From Mycoplasmatota bacterium (GTDB lineage: Bacteria > Bacillota_I > Bacilli_A > Izemoplasmatales > Hujiaoplasmataceae): DNA of 64,000 bases. Shown here one piece after another: positions 1-7,306 of the stretch (the stretch's first letter is position 1; each line of letters starts with the position of its first letter). Made by a program: the position numbers and the translations under genes. Under the pieces are notes generated by a model, which was not told where the DNA came from, did no database searches, and saw only the letters and a program-made list of their open reading frames with translations. The stretch lies in the NCBI GenBank assembly GCA_027859085.1, contig JAQIBJ010000077.1, forward strand, positions 1-64,000. The letters are read 5' to 3'.

Positions 1-5
1 ACCTT

Positions 6-45
6 GTATACTCAGTTATAGATAGTTTTATTGTTTTGAGTATAC
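6..45. repeat. 9-bp perfect inverted repeat in the IS110 leader
   Basis: GTATACTCA at 6-14 is the exact reverse complement of TGAGTATAC at 37-45, with 22 bases between. It may be a subterminal repeat of the insertion sequence or a recombinase-binding or transcription signal. Its role is not known. Confidence 0.45.
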
Positions 46-102
46 ATATCCTTTCTTATTAGAATTGATTTATTTAACAATAAAACTTATTATATATTTA
101 TA

Positions 103-263
103 GGTGCTGTGAATTTTCTTCATTTTTTTGTAGCGCATGATTATGTGACTATCCTTGGAGGTTAAAATCACAGCTCTATTCTTAATTACCAATAAGTTAC
201 CTGACGCTTGGACGTCGTATCACAAGGTCGTAATGAGTAGAATTCTGTGTTCTTGACAGCGCC
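103..263 (+). ncRNA. Putative IS110 bridge (guide) RNA
   Basis: The leader before the recombinase can fold as one compact unit of about 160 nt. Bases 103-110 pair with 256-263 (8 bp, one G-U), closing the unit. An alternative strong stem pairs 106-117 with 164-174 (11 bp and one bulge), and a small hairpin has arms 203-206 and 213-216. The hexamer GTCGTA occurs twice (214-219 and 227-232). IS110 elements are known to encode a structured bridge RNA between their left end and the recombinase gene. That this leader is such an RNA is inferred from position and pairing only. Confidence 0.4.
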
Positions 264-289
264 TAAATATTTTATTGGAGGTTTTATTT

Positions 290-1453
290 ATGTTCTATGT
301 TGGAATTGATATTTCCAAGTATAAGCACACTTTAGTGATCGCCAGTCACTTAGGTGAGATTATACAAAAACCACTTGATTTTGATAATTCACAACTTGGT
401 TTTAAGACCCTATTAGATATTTTAAAGCCCTATGATTCAAAACAATTAAAAATAGGATTTGAATCTACAGGTCATTACTCAGCGAATCTTATACAATTTC
501 TTCTTGATCAAGGTTACTCGTTTTATCAACTAAACGCCCATTTAGTTAAAAAGTTTTCCTTGAGCCTTTCTACTAGAAAAGCTAAAACCGATAAGATTGA
601 TAGCTTAGCTATCGCTAAGTTTCTAATGACTATAGATTCAAAATCCTTTACACCATTATCTTATCACATGTCTCATCTAAAGTCATTAACTAGACATTAC
701 TATCGCTTAAACAAATATATTGGTAAAACCAAAGTTGAGTTGGTTAACTATCTTGATAAGGCTTTCCCTGAGTTCGCAACTTATTTTACCTCTATTTACG
801 GTAAAACTTCTTTAAACATTCTTTTAACCGCTAACTCTCTTCTATCAATTGCACGTTTATCTGAATCTAGATTTGAGTCGCTTAGAAAGTTGTCAAGAGG
901 TCGATTTAAATATTCTAAATATCTAAAACTCAAACAAACCGCTAAACAGTCTGTTGGACTTAAAGATGATTATTTATGGCATCTCTTACATCTAGTGATT
1001 AGGCGAATTCATTCTCTTCAAGTTGAAAAAGATTCAATAGAAGATGAAATCAAGCACATTATGGATGATATTCAATCACCCTTACCTTCCATTCCAGGAA
1101 TGGGTATAACGAGCGCTGCTATTATTCTTTCTGAAATTGAGGATATCTTTAGGTTTCCTAATACTAAATCTTTAATCGCTTTCGCTGGCCTAGATAATTC
1201 TGTCTACCAATCAGGTACAGAATCTCACTATGGTAAGATTTCTAAACGTGGATCTAAATACTTGAGAACTACTTTATACAGTGTCTCTTTACCTGTTATT
1301 AGTAATTCTAAGTTATTCTATGAGTACTACTTTGATAAAAAATCTAAAGGTAAATCTCACAAATTATCTCTTATTTGGGTCAGTCGTAAAATGTTAAGGG
1401 TTATCTATCATCTTCTTAAAAATAACGAAACATTTATTGATCAAAAAGTTTAA
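290..1453 (+). CDS. IS110-family transposase (DEDD recombinase)
   Basis: Recombinase that moves the element by a RuvC-like catalytic domain plus a C-terminal serine-containing domain. The N-terminus GIDISK places the first Asp at residue 7. GFESTG supplies the Glu near residue 59, and KTDKID the two Asp residues about 40 further on. The C-terminal transposase domain begins at PGMG and continues through AFAGLDNSVYQSG, whose Ser is the expected nucleophile, and ISKRGSKYLR. The length of 387 aa is normal. The start at 290 is chosen because TTGGAGG lies 8 bases before it. The in-frame TTG at 275 is part of that ribosome site. No frameshift is visible, so the protein is probably functional. Confidence 0.93.
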   Translation: MFYVGIDISKYKHTLVIASHLGEIIQKPLDFDNSQLGFKTLLDILKPYDSKQLKIGFESTGHYSANLIQFLLDQGYSFYQLNAHLVKKFSLSLSTRKAKTDKIDSLAIAKFLMTIDSKSFTPLSYHMSHLKSLTRHYYRLNKYIGKTKVELVNYLDKAFPEFATYFTSIYGKTSLNILLTANSLLSIARLSESRFESLRKLSRGRFKYSKYLKLKQTAKQSVGLKDDYLWHLLHLVIRRIHSLQVEKDSIEDEIKHIMDDIQSPLPSIPGMGITSAAIILSEIEDIFRFPNTKSLIAFAGLDNSVYQSGTESHYGKISKRGSKYLRTTLYSVSLPVISNSKLFYEYYFDKKSKGKSHKLSLIWVSRKMLRVIYHLLKNNETFIDQKV

Positions 1454-1470
1454 TAAAAAACAATTAATTT

Positions 1471-1493
1471 AGTCCATCTGGCGAGGACTTTTT
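1471..1493 (+). terminator. Rho-independent terminator after the IS110 transposase
   Basis: AGTCC (1471-1475) pairs with GGACT (1485-1489), followed at once by a T run. Confidence 0.6.
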
Positions 1494-1503
1494 CCATACA
1501 TTT

Positions 1504-1532
1504 AAACCTATAGAAATGAAAATAGGTTTTTT
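1504..1532 (+). terminator. Second terminator downstream of the IS110 transposase
   Basis: AAACCTAT (1504-1511) pairs with ATAGGTTT (1522-1529) and runs into Ts. It may belong to the host DNA or to the element's right end. Confidence 0.55.
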
Positions 1533-1576
1533 AAGATTGTTTTTATTTATTGCTTGACTTTATATAGTTATCCTCC

Positions 1577-1606
1577 ATAAAATAAAAATGATGACAAAAG
1601 TCATCA
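1577..1606 (-). terminator. Terminator of the aldehyde dehydrogenase operon
   Basis: TGATGAC and GTCATCA (1589-1606) form a 7-bp hairpin with a 4-base loop. Read on the minus strand it is followed by a T-rich tail. It closes the operon transcribed from about 4912. Nothing else is visible between 1607 and 1728. Confidence 0.7.
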
Positions 1607-1728
1607 CCAGTATTATATCATAAAACCATATATAATAAAATTATTCGTTCGTGTTTTTACATTTAGCTAAAACTGTTATATTTAATATTTTTTATTCATA
1701 ATTTAGTCATTCTAATTATTTAATGAAT

Positions 1729-2901
1729 CTATAACAATCGCTTTTCCCCTTCAAGTGTTCTGATTTTAGTAACATCTTGAGATACTTCAAGAACGCCCTC
1801 GTATTGATTTGATTCATCTCTTATTGCATAATAGGTAATATACAAAAATGTTTGATTAATTTCTAACCAAAACTCTGCCACATCACGTTTGTTTTCTTTA
1901 AAATCATTTACGATCTTTTCAACAATATGAACAGACTTTGGTGGATGACAGTGTTTAACCAATCTTCCGATCACTGAAGGGTTCCTTGGAAAATGTCTTT
2001 CGGCTCTATCATTAAAATATCTAACTTTATCATCCTTATCAACAAATGTAATATCAACTGGCAAATGATTTAGAATGAGTGAAAGTTGTTTGAATGTTAA
2101 AGCCCCTGTTTTTGTTTTAAACAAATCTTGACTTGTTTCTTCATCTTCCTTAACACTGATTGGTTCGGGTGTATCCATAAAAACATATCCATATTCTAGT
2201 GATTCATTAAATAATCTATTTAGTTTATCTTCAGTTAATAATTCTTCTAATAAAGGAAGAATTATTAACTTTTCTTTTTGATTAATACCAAAGACTAAAT
2301 AATAATAAGCGCCGATTTTTTCTATAATCTTTTGTTTGTTTAATTCATTTCGTTCGAATAATTTAATTAACGTTTTTACTTGTTCTCTTGCATCATCATG
2401 TAGAGACCATAATACATCAAAAGGTTTCGTCGATGGCAATTTTTCTTCTAAATTTGGAAAAATAATATTTTCAAATTTGATGAATTTTAATTCGAACTCT
2501 AAACATTTTTTAAAGCCCTCTAATAATTGTTTTTTGTATTTAATAATATCTCCACTTTTATAATATTTTTTTATAACATTTAAGTGTGCTTCGATTTCAT
2601 TACTTTCCTTGTTTAAAAGCAACAGAAATTGATGATTAAAATTTTGACTATGTTTTTCTAACCCTTTATGGAAAACATTGATAAATTTATTTGCAGTTTT
2701 CTTAATTTCGTCAATTGTCAAATCAGTATCTGCACCATAATTATGCAAGTGAAACATATCTATGGGTGACATCTGTGCAATGTCTTCTTCATATTCCCTA
2801 AATATTTTTACTTTTTCGTCAGTTGATTCTGCATTTAATAGACCTTGCATAAATTCATTGATACGTTTGATTCTTTTTTCATTATATTTAAATAGTTCCA
2901 T
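1729..2901 (-). CDS. DUF438-type hemerythrin-like/PAS sensor protein (copy 1)
   Basis: Cytoplasmic protein of 390 aa with three parts. The N-terminus (about 1-95) is helical and DUF438-like. The middle is an HHE cation-binding, hemerythrin-like region with histidines in HSQNFNHQF, EIEAHL and WSLHDD. The C-terminal PAS-like domain (about 270-385) begins LNHLPVDITFVDKDD and contains CHPPKSVHIVE. Such proteins are thought to sense oxygen, nitric oxide or redox state, but the ligand is not known. It is the last gene of a three-gene operon with the aldehyde dehydrogenase and the membrane protein before it, starting directly after the latter's stop codon. A paralogue with the same PAS signature lies at 7303-8511. 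No output domain is present, so it probably acts by protein contact. Confidence 0.75.
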   Translation of the reverse strand: MELFKYNEKRIKRINEFMQGLLNAESTDEKVKIFREYEEDIAQMSPIDMFHLHNYGADTDLTIDEIKKTANKFINVFHKGLEKHSQNFNHQFLLLLNKESNEIEAHLNVIKKYYKSGDIIKYKKQLLEGFKKCLEFELKFIKFENIIFPNLEEKLPSTKPFDVLWSLHDDAREQVKTLIKLFERNELNKQKIIEKIGAYYYLVFGINQKEKLIILPLLEELLTEDKLNRLFNESLEYGYVFMDTPEPISVKEDEETSQDLFKTKTGALTFKQLSLILNHLPVDITFVDKDDKVRYFNDRAERHFPRNPSVIGRLVKHCHPPKSVHIVEKIVNDFKENKRDVAEFWLEINQTFLYITYYAIRDESNQYEGVLEVSQDVTKIRTLEGEKRLL

Positions 2902-3525
2902 CTAATCTCTCTTTCGCAAAAATATTCTTCTATTCAAGAAGTAAGTACTATATCCAATTATCAATACCAAAGTAACGACCACTAAGAAATATCCAATACC
3001 ATTTTCTTTGAAATTCAAAAAGAAATATGGGTATTTTGATTCATACTCTGTGCCTTTACGAAAGACACCGCCTAACGAAGCATATACAATAGTGAAAACA
3101 AAATAGTACATTGGAAAAGACAACCAGAGTATTGGTTGTTTTCTTTGAAGGACACCTTTGGTTGAAAACAGTACTCTTTCTGCAACGACTAATATAGGCG
3201 TAATTGTATGTGCCAATAGATTAATCAACCCATTTTCTGTAAACGAAGGGTCTGACATAATTGGTCTCAACATGACATGGTAAACAAGACTCGTTAAAAC
3301 TATCGCTACCACGGCCTGGTATAAAATAGTAATAAATGTTTGTTTATATTTCTTATCATAAAACAAAAATACCGTATAAACAATAAAGACTAGTAGGTTT
3401 GCCTGATGCGTAAAGTATGTTAAAGCATTTAGAGAAAAGTTCTCTTGAACTAAATTTAAGAAAACACCAAGTCCACTGCTTATAATAACTAGTATCTTGA
3501 TACTTCCATGTAAATGTTTCTTCAC
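2902..3525 (-). CDS. Pr6Pr-family (FAR-17a/AIG1-like) integral membrane protein
   Basis: 207-aa protein with about six hydrophobic segments and a basic C-terminal tail (RRIFLRKRD). The pattern of paired histidines and prolines in the membrane part (YFTHQANLLVF, YHVMLRPI, LLAHTITPIL, then WLSFPMYYFVF) is that of the Pr6Pr family, related to FAR-17a/AIG1 proteins. The human AIG1 relatives hydrolyse fatty-acid esters of hydroxy fatty acids, but the bacterial role is unknown. The start is a GTG one base after the aldehyde dehydrogenase stop, so translation is probably coupled. A clear ribosome site at the usual distance is lacking. Its place between an aldehyde dehydrogenase and a redox sensor hints at lipid-aldehyde or fatty-acid handling, which is inference. 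Confidence 0.65.
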   Translation of the reverse strand: MKKHLHGSIKILVIISSGLGVFLNLVQENFSLNALTYFTHQANLLVFIVYTVFLFYDKKYKQTFITILYQAVVAIVLTSLVYHVMLRPIMSDPSFTENGLINLLAHTITPILVVAERVLFSTKGVLQRKQPILWLSFPMYYFVFTIVYASLGGVFRKGTEYESKYPYFFLNFKENGIGYFLVVVTLVLIIGYSTYFLNRRIFLRKRD

Positions 3526-3526
3526 C

Positions 3527-4897
3527 TTATTTTAAAACCTTTTTAATCATCTTGATTTTCATGTCACTTAATGGTTGATATCTTAATGGTATATCTATTA
3601 AGGTTGATTTTTTAATCACACTTCGATAATGTGTGAAAGTATCAAAACTCGCTTTACCGTGATATTGTCCTATACCACTATCGCCAACGCCACCAAAAGG
3701 TAAATAATCACTAGCCACTTGCATAATGGTATCATTAATACATCCACCACCAAATTGACATTGGTTTAATACTTTATTAATTGTATCTTTAGATTTGGTA
3801 AATAAATATAACGCCAAAGGGTGTGGTCTTTTTTGTATAAAGTCTATGGCTTCATTAATATCTTTGTAAGTCATGATTGGTAAAATCGGGCCAAATATCT
3901 CTTCTTGCATTATTGGTGAATCAGGCGAAACATTTCTTAATACTGTTGGTTCTATTTTAAGTTGTTTTGCATCAGTTTTTCCCCCAACAACAATCTCTTG
4001 GTCTTTCATAAGACCAACCAATCTATCATAATGTTTTTTATTAATAATTTTGCCGTATTTTTCATTCTCAAGTGGTTTTTTTCCAAAAAACTGATTGATG
4101 TATTGCATACATCGTCCTATAAATTCTTCTTCTACCTCTTCATCAATTAACACATAATCTGGCGCAACACATGTTTGACCAGAGTTTATTAATTTACCAA
4201 AAATAATGCGTTTGGCTGAAAGATCAATATTTGAATCTTTTGTCACTATTGTTGGGCTCTTCCCACCAAGTTCAAGACTAATTGGTGTTAAATTCCTTGA
4301 TGCTTTTTCCATTACAATTTTTCCGACTGTCGTACTACCCGTAAAAAATATGTAATCAAATTTTCGGTTTAATAAATCTTGGTTTTTTTCTCTTCCGCCC
4401 TTAACAACACTGATGTATTCATTGTCAAAAGTATCCTGAATCATTTTCTCAATGACATCAGACGTATTTGAACTATAATTACTTGGTTTTATGATGGCTG
4501 TGTTACCCGCTGATATTGCCCCAGCCAATGGTGCGAGTGTTAGATAAATCGGATAATTCCAAGGACTCATAATCAATGTTACACCATAAGGGTGTGGTGA
4601 AATAAAACTTTTTGCTGGAAAATTAGTGATTTCCGTTTTCCTTTTCTTTCTTTTCATAAATTTCTTCAAGTTTTTAGATAAATATTTAATTTCTTTCAGT
4701 GTCACGCCAATTTCTGTTAAATAAGCTTCAGCTGCACTCTTGTTTAAATCCTTATACAACGCTTCTTTAATTTCATCTTCATAAGTTGAAACCGCATCAT
4801 ATAGTTTTTTTAGTGCATCTTTTCTAAACTTGTAGGTTTTTGTTGATTCTGTATAATAATAGTCTCTTTGTTTATTTACCATATCTTTAATAGCCAT
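3527..4897 (-). CDS. NAD(P)-dependent aldehyde dehydrogenase, class 3 type
   Basis: Oxidises aldehydes to carboxylates with NAD(P). The 456-aa length and the motifs match the class 3 (fatty or aromatic aldehyde) branch. SPWNYP is present near residue 112, with the nucleotide-binding FTGSTTVGK, the general base Glu in ELGGKSP near 209, and the catalytic Cys in SGQTCVAP near 242. A conserved ending around PFGGVGDSGIGQYHG follows. The C-terminus is lysine-rich and lacks a membrane anchor. It is the first gene of the operon, with AAAGGAG as ribosome site and a good promoter at 4919-4947. The substrate cannot be told from the sequence. Confidence 0.9.
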   Translation of the reverse strand: MAIKDMVNKQRDYYYTESTKTYKFRKDALKKLYDAVSTYEDEIKEALYKDLNKSAAEAYLTEIGVTLKEIKYLSKNLKKFMKRKKRKTEITNFPAKSFISPHPYGVTLIMSPWNYPIYLTLAPLAGAISAGNTAIIKPSNYSSNTSDVIEKMIQDTFDNEYISVVKGGREKNQDLLNRKFDYIFFTGSTTVGKIVMEKASRNLTPISLELGGKSPTIVTKDSNIDLSAKRIIFGKLINSGQTCVAPDYVLIDEEVEEEFIGRCMQYINQFFGKKPLENEKYGKIINKKHYDRLVGLMKDQEIVVGGKTDAKQLKIEPTVLRNVSPDSPIMQEEIFGPILPIMTYKDINEAIDFIQKRPHPLALYLFTKSKDTINKVLNQCQFGGGCINDTIMQVASDYLPFGGVGDSGIGQYHGKASFDTFTHYRSVIKKSTLIDIPLRYQPLSDMKIKMIKKVLK

Positions 4898-4918
4898 ATT
4901 AATCGCTCCTTTGTATAT

Positions 4919-4947
4919 ATTATATCACTTTGATTTTTTCTTAACAA
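4919..4947 (-). promoter_or_regulatory. Promoter of the aldehyde dehydrogenase operon
   Basis: On the minus strand TTGTTA (4942-4947) and TATAAT (4919-4924) are separated by 17 bases, a near-consensus housekeeping promoter. Confidence 0.7.
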
Positions 4948-4954
4948 ATCACGT

Positions 4955-4984
4955 AAAAAAAGAAAGGAAAATTAATCCCTTTCT
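4955..4984 (-). terminator. Terminator of the trxB-permease operon
   Basis: AGAAAGG (4961-4967) pairs with CCTTTCT (4978-4984). On the minus strand the hairpin is followed by six Ts. Confidence 0.75.
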
Positions 4985-4991
4985 GTTTATT

Positions 4992-5939
4992 TTACATTTC
5001 ACTTTTTTTAGATTTAATAGATATCCTTGGATCTAATAAAGCCAAAGTCATATCTGTTATAAGAGAAAATACCATTATGATACCAACCAATAAAACTCCA
5101 ACTGGTACTGCAATATCTGTATTCACAATAATTGCATTATTCTCTCCTCCAAAACTAATCAGTGATCTAAAGAATAATAGCGCAATACCATTAATGTTAT
5201 AGGTATACTCAATCACAAATGACATATTGATGACAAACACAAATAAAGGTATTAGTTCTGGTACCATCACAACCAAACTGTCTTTTAGACCATGTCTTAA
5301 AAAAGCCTGTTTTTTTGTGAGTCCTTTTGCTCTTAATAATAGATATTGAGGTGTCTGCATAGATTCTATAATTTCACCTCTAATGGTCTGAGCAATTCTA
5401 CCCATGGGTCCAACAGATAAGGCAACTACAGGAATAAAATAGCCCTTAATTGATCTTAGCAAACTTGCATTTGCATATGGTTCTTGAGGCGGAAACCAGT
5501 TTAAACCATATCCAAATACTAAAATTAAGAAGAATATAAAAACAAATCCAGGGATTGAATTAAACAACATTGAAAACAATGATATAAAATAATCTAAAAA
5601 TCTGTTTTTATAGTATGCAGCAATAACACCTAAAGTAACGCCACCAGAAAAATAAATAACCAAAGCAACTAAATTATATTTAAGTGTAACCACCATTTTT
5701 TCTAAAACATAGTTCCAAATTGGTACACCGGCGCGAGTATGGCCCCAATCCCATTTTGTTACGATTCTTTCAAGGTAAATCAGATACTCATTCCAAGCAA
5801 ATCTAAAATCTTCTATTATTGGATGTGGTGAAGCCCAGATGCTTAACATAGATACTCTTGTTAATATAAACATTATAGTCATTATAATAAATAATGAGAC
5901 AGCAAAAAATATTAATCGCTTAAGTAAATATTTAATCAT
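4992..5939 (-). CDS. Oligopeptide/dipeptide ABC transporter permease (DppB/OppB-like), orphan
   Basis: Inner-membrane permease of 315 aa that starts with the typical MIKYLLKRL, followed by about six membrane segments. It carries the permease signature near residues 200-220 (RGEIIESMQTPQYLLLRAKGL), the EAA-type loop that contacts the ATPase, and ends with LLDPRI. It is normally one of two permeases in a peptide or nickel importer with a binding protein and two ATPases. Here none of these partners is adjacent: the gene follows trxB by 12 bases and is then terminated. It may work with components encoded elsewhere. The ribosome site is GAGGTAAATT just before the start. Confidence 0.85.
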   Translation of the reverse strand: MIKYLLKRLIFFAVSLFIIMTIMFILTRVSMLSIWASPHPIIEDFRFAWNEYLIYLERIVTKWDWGHTRAGVPIWNYVLEKMVVTLKYNLVALVIYFSGGVTLGVIAAYYKNRFLDYFISLFSMLFNSIPGFVFIFFLILVFGYGLNWFPPQEPYANASLLRSIKGYFIPVVALSVGPMGRIAQTIRGEIIESMQTPQYLLLRAKGLTKKQAFLRHGLKDSLVVMVPELIPLFVFVINMSFVIEYTYNINGIALLFFRSLISFGGENNAIIVNTDIAVPVGVLLVGIIMVFSLITDMTLALLDPRISIKSKKSEM

Positions 5940-5951
5940 AATTTACCTCAT

Positions 5952-6860
5952 TTAAACGGTTTTACTTAAGTCTGTAATAGCGATTGCTCCATCACTAACT
6001 GCAGTCGCTACTTGTCTTAAGAATGTATCTCTTATATCACCGACTGCATAAACACCTTTAATATTTGTTTCACAACGGTCATTGGTTATTATCCAACCAT
6101 TTTCAGTTTGATTCAAATCTTTGCTTAAAAATTCAATATTAGGATTATATCCAACAGCAATAAAAATACCATCTACTGAAATATTGGTTTTTTCATTGGT
6201 TTTTTTATTCAAAATATCAGCTGACTCTACAAAGTCTTTGCCTTTAATTTCTTTCAGTTCACTATCCCATAGGATCTTCACATTATCCATTTTAAACACA
6301 CGTTCTTGTAAAGACTTTACCGCGCGCAATTCATTTCTTCTGTGGACCAAAGTAACGTCTTTCGCAATTCTTGATAAATATATAGCGTCTTCAACTGCTA
6401 CATCTCCACCACCAACGACTAAGACTGATTTGTTTTTATAAATAAAACCATCACAAGTTGCACAATTAGAAACACCTCTACCTAATAATCTATCCTCACC
6501 AAGACATCCTAATTTTTTTGGTGATGCCCCTGAAGCAATTACAACATTTTTGGTCTTATATACAGTTTTATCTGTTTTTATTATTTTGATTTCATCAGTG
6601 AAAGAAACTTCTCTTACTTCTTCAGTTTGGACATCTATTCCTAAATCATTGGCATGCTTTAACATTAAATCAGCCATTTCTAAACCAGTGACTCTACCTA
6701 AACCAAGATAGTTTTCCAACTCGAAAGTATTTGCGATACTCCCACCTGGAAGAAACTTTTCTAAAACAACGAAATTTAGCATTGCCCTTTTTGCATAAAT
6801 AGCAGCACTTAATCCAGCAGGACCAGCACCAACGATAATTACATCTAATATATTTTTCAT
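5952..6860 (-). CDS. trxB: Thioredoxin reductase (NADPH)
   Basis: Flavoenzyme that passes electrons from NADPH to thioredoxin. The FAD-binding GAGPAGLSA lies at the N-terminus and the redox-active C-A-T-C near residue 134. The NADPH-binding GGGDVAVEDA follows, with VHRRNELRA carrying the HRRxxxR signature for NADPH, and the C-terminal FAD motif is GVYAVGDIRD. I place the start at 6860 (302 aa) because GAGGTG lies just before it. An upstream in-frame ATG at 6902 has no ribosome site. It is co-transcribed with the orphan permease downstream. It fits the redox theme of the neighbouring FNR-like and hemerythrin-like genes. Confidence 0.95.
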   Translation of the reverse strand: MKNILDVIIVGAGPAGLSAAIYAKRAMLNFVVLEKFLPGGSIANTFELENYLGLGRVTGLEMADLMLKHANDLGIDVQTEEVREVSFTDEIKIIKTDKTVYKTKNVVIASGASPKKLGCLGEDRLLGRGVSNCATCDGFIYKNKSVLVVGGGDVAVEDAIYLSRIAKDVTLVHRRNELRAVKSLQERVFKMDNVKILWDSELKEIKGKDFVESADILNKKTNEKTNISVDGIFIAVGYNPNIEFLSKDLNQTENGWIITNDRCETNIKGVYAVGDIRDTFLRQVATAVSDGAIAITDLSKTV

Positions 6861-6924
6861 ATTACACCTCGCAAAATTCTTATCATATCTATTGTAACAC
6901 ACTTCAAAAATTCTTCAATATTAA

Positions 6925-6948
6925 AGAAAAAACCATAGTAGACTATGG
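6925..6948 (-). terminator. Terminator of the DUF438-YbaN operon
   Basis: CCATAG (6933-6938) pairs with CTATGG (6943-6948), followed by a T run on the minus strand, directly after the ybaN-like stop codon. Confidence 0.75.
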
Positions 6949-6949
6949 C

Positions 6950-7306
6950 TTAGACTATTTTAACATATCTGTAGAAATAATAGTGTTTAAATACAAACAA
7001 TATGACAATCAATATTTTCAATAGTAGAAAATCAACCATTAAAAATGAAATGAATAAAATGATATCAACAAAGATCATTAGTTGCCATTTGTTTTTTCTT
7101 TTCATTGTTCTTGTTTTAACAAAGTCTTCAAGATACTTTTTGTAGATTTTTGTATTAATAAACCAATTGTAAAACCTATCAGAAGATTTAGAATAAAAAT
7201 ATGTGGTTAATAGTAAAAATGGTACTGTTGGAAGAATTGGCAATATAATTCCCATTGTTCCTAACCCAAGCGAGAGACTTCCTAGTAGCAAGTAAATTAT
7301 TTTCAT
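6950..7306 (-). CDS. YbaN/DUF454-family small membrane protein
   Basis: 118-aa inner-membrane protein. The N-terminal part LGSLSLGLGTMGIILPILPTVPFLLL is the hallmark of the YbaN (DUF454) family, with the glycine-rich first helix and the PILPTVPF loop. A conserved FYNWFINTKIYKKYLEDF follows, then two more membrane segments near the end. The function is not established. Members often sit beside iron or haem genes. It overlaps the end of the DUF438 gene by four bases (ATGA), so the two are translationally coupled, and both are probably under the FNR-type box at 8555-8580. Confidence 0.85.
   Translation of the reverse strand: MKIIYLLLGSLSLGLGTMGIILPILPTVPFLLLTTYFYSKSSDRFYNWFINTKIYKKYLEDFVKTRTMKRKNKWQLMIFVDIILFISFLMVDFLLLKILIVILFVFKHYYFYRYVKIV

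Larger units (their letters stand above)
1..1493 (+). mobile_element. IS110-family insertion sequence, ends not defined
   Basis: A DEDD recombinase gene with a long structured leader upstream and a terminator just downstream. IS110 elements usually lack terminal inverted repeats and make no long target duplication, so the outer ends cannot be placed by eye. The left end may even lie before the window. The leader carries more GC-rich, paired segments than the surrounding AT-rich intergenic DNA, as expected for the RNA-coding end of this family. The right limit given here is simply the first terminator after the recombinase gene. Confidence 0.65.

Noticed and set aside
155-163. Ribosome site for a leader peptide in the IS110 element
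   Set aside because: No start codon follows at a suitable distance, so it is only noted as a repeat.
2336-2563. Plus-strand reading frame inside the DUF438 gene
   Set aside because: It has no ribosome site or recognisable protein and lies wholly inside a well-supported gene on the other strand; other frames of this sort across the window were dropped for the same reason.
6860-6902. Longer N-terminus for thioredoxin reductase
   Set aside because: The extra 14 residues have no match to the family, and the ribosome site lies before the ATG at 6860.
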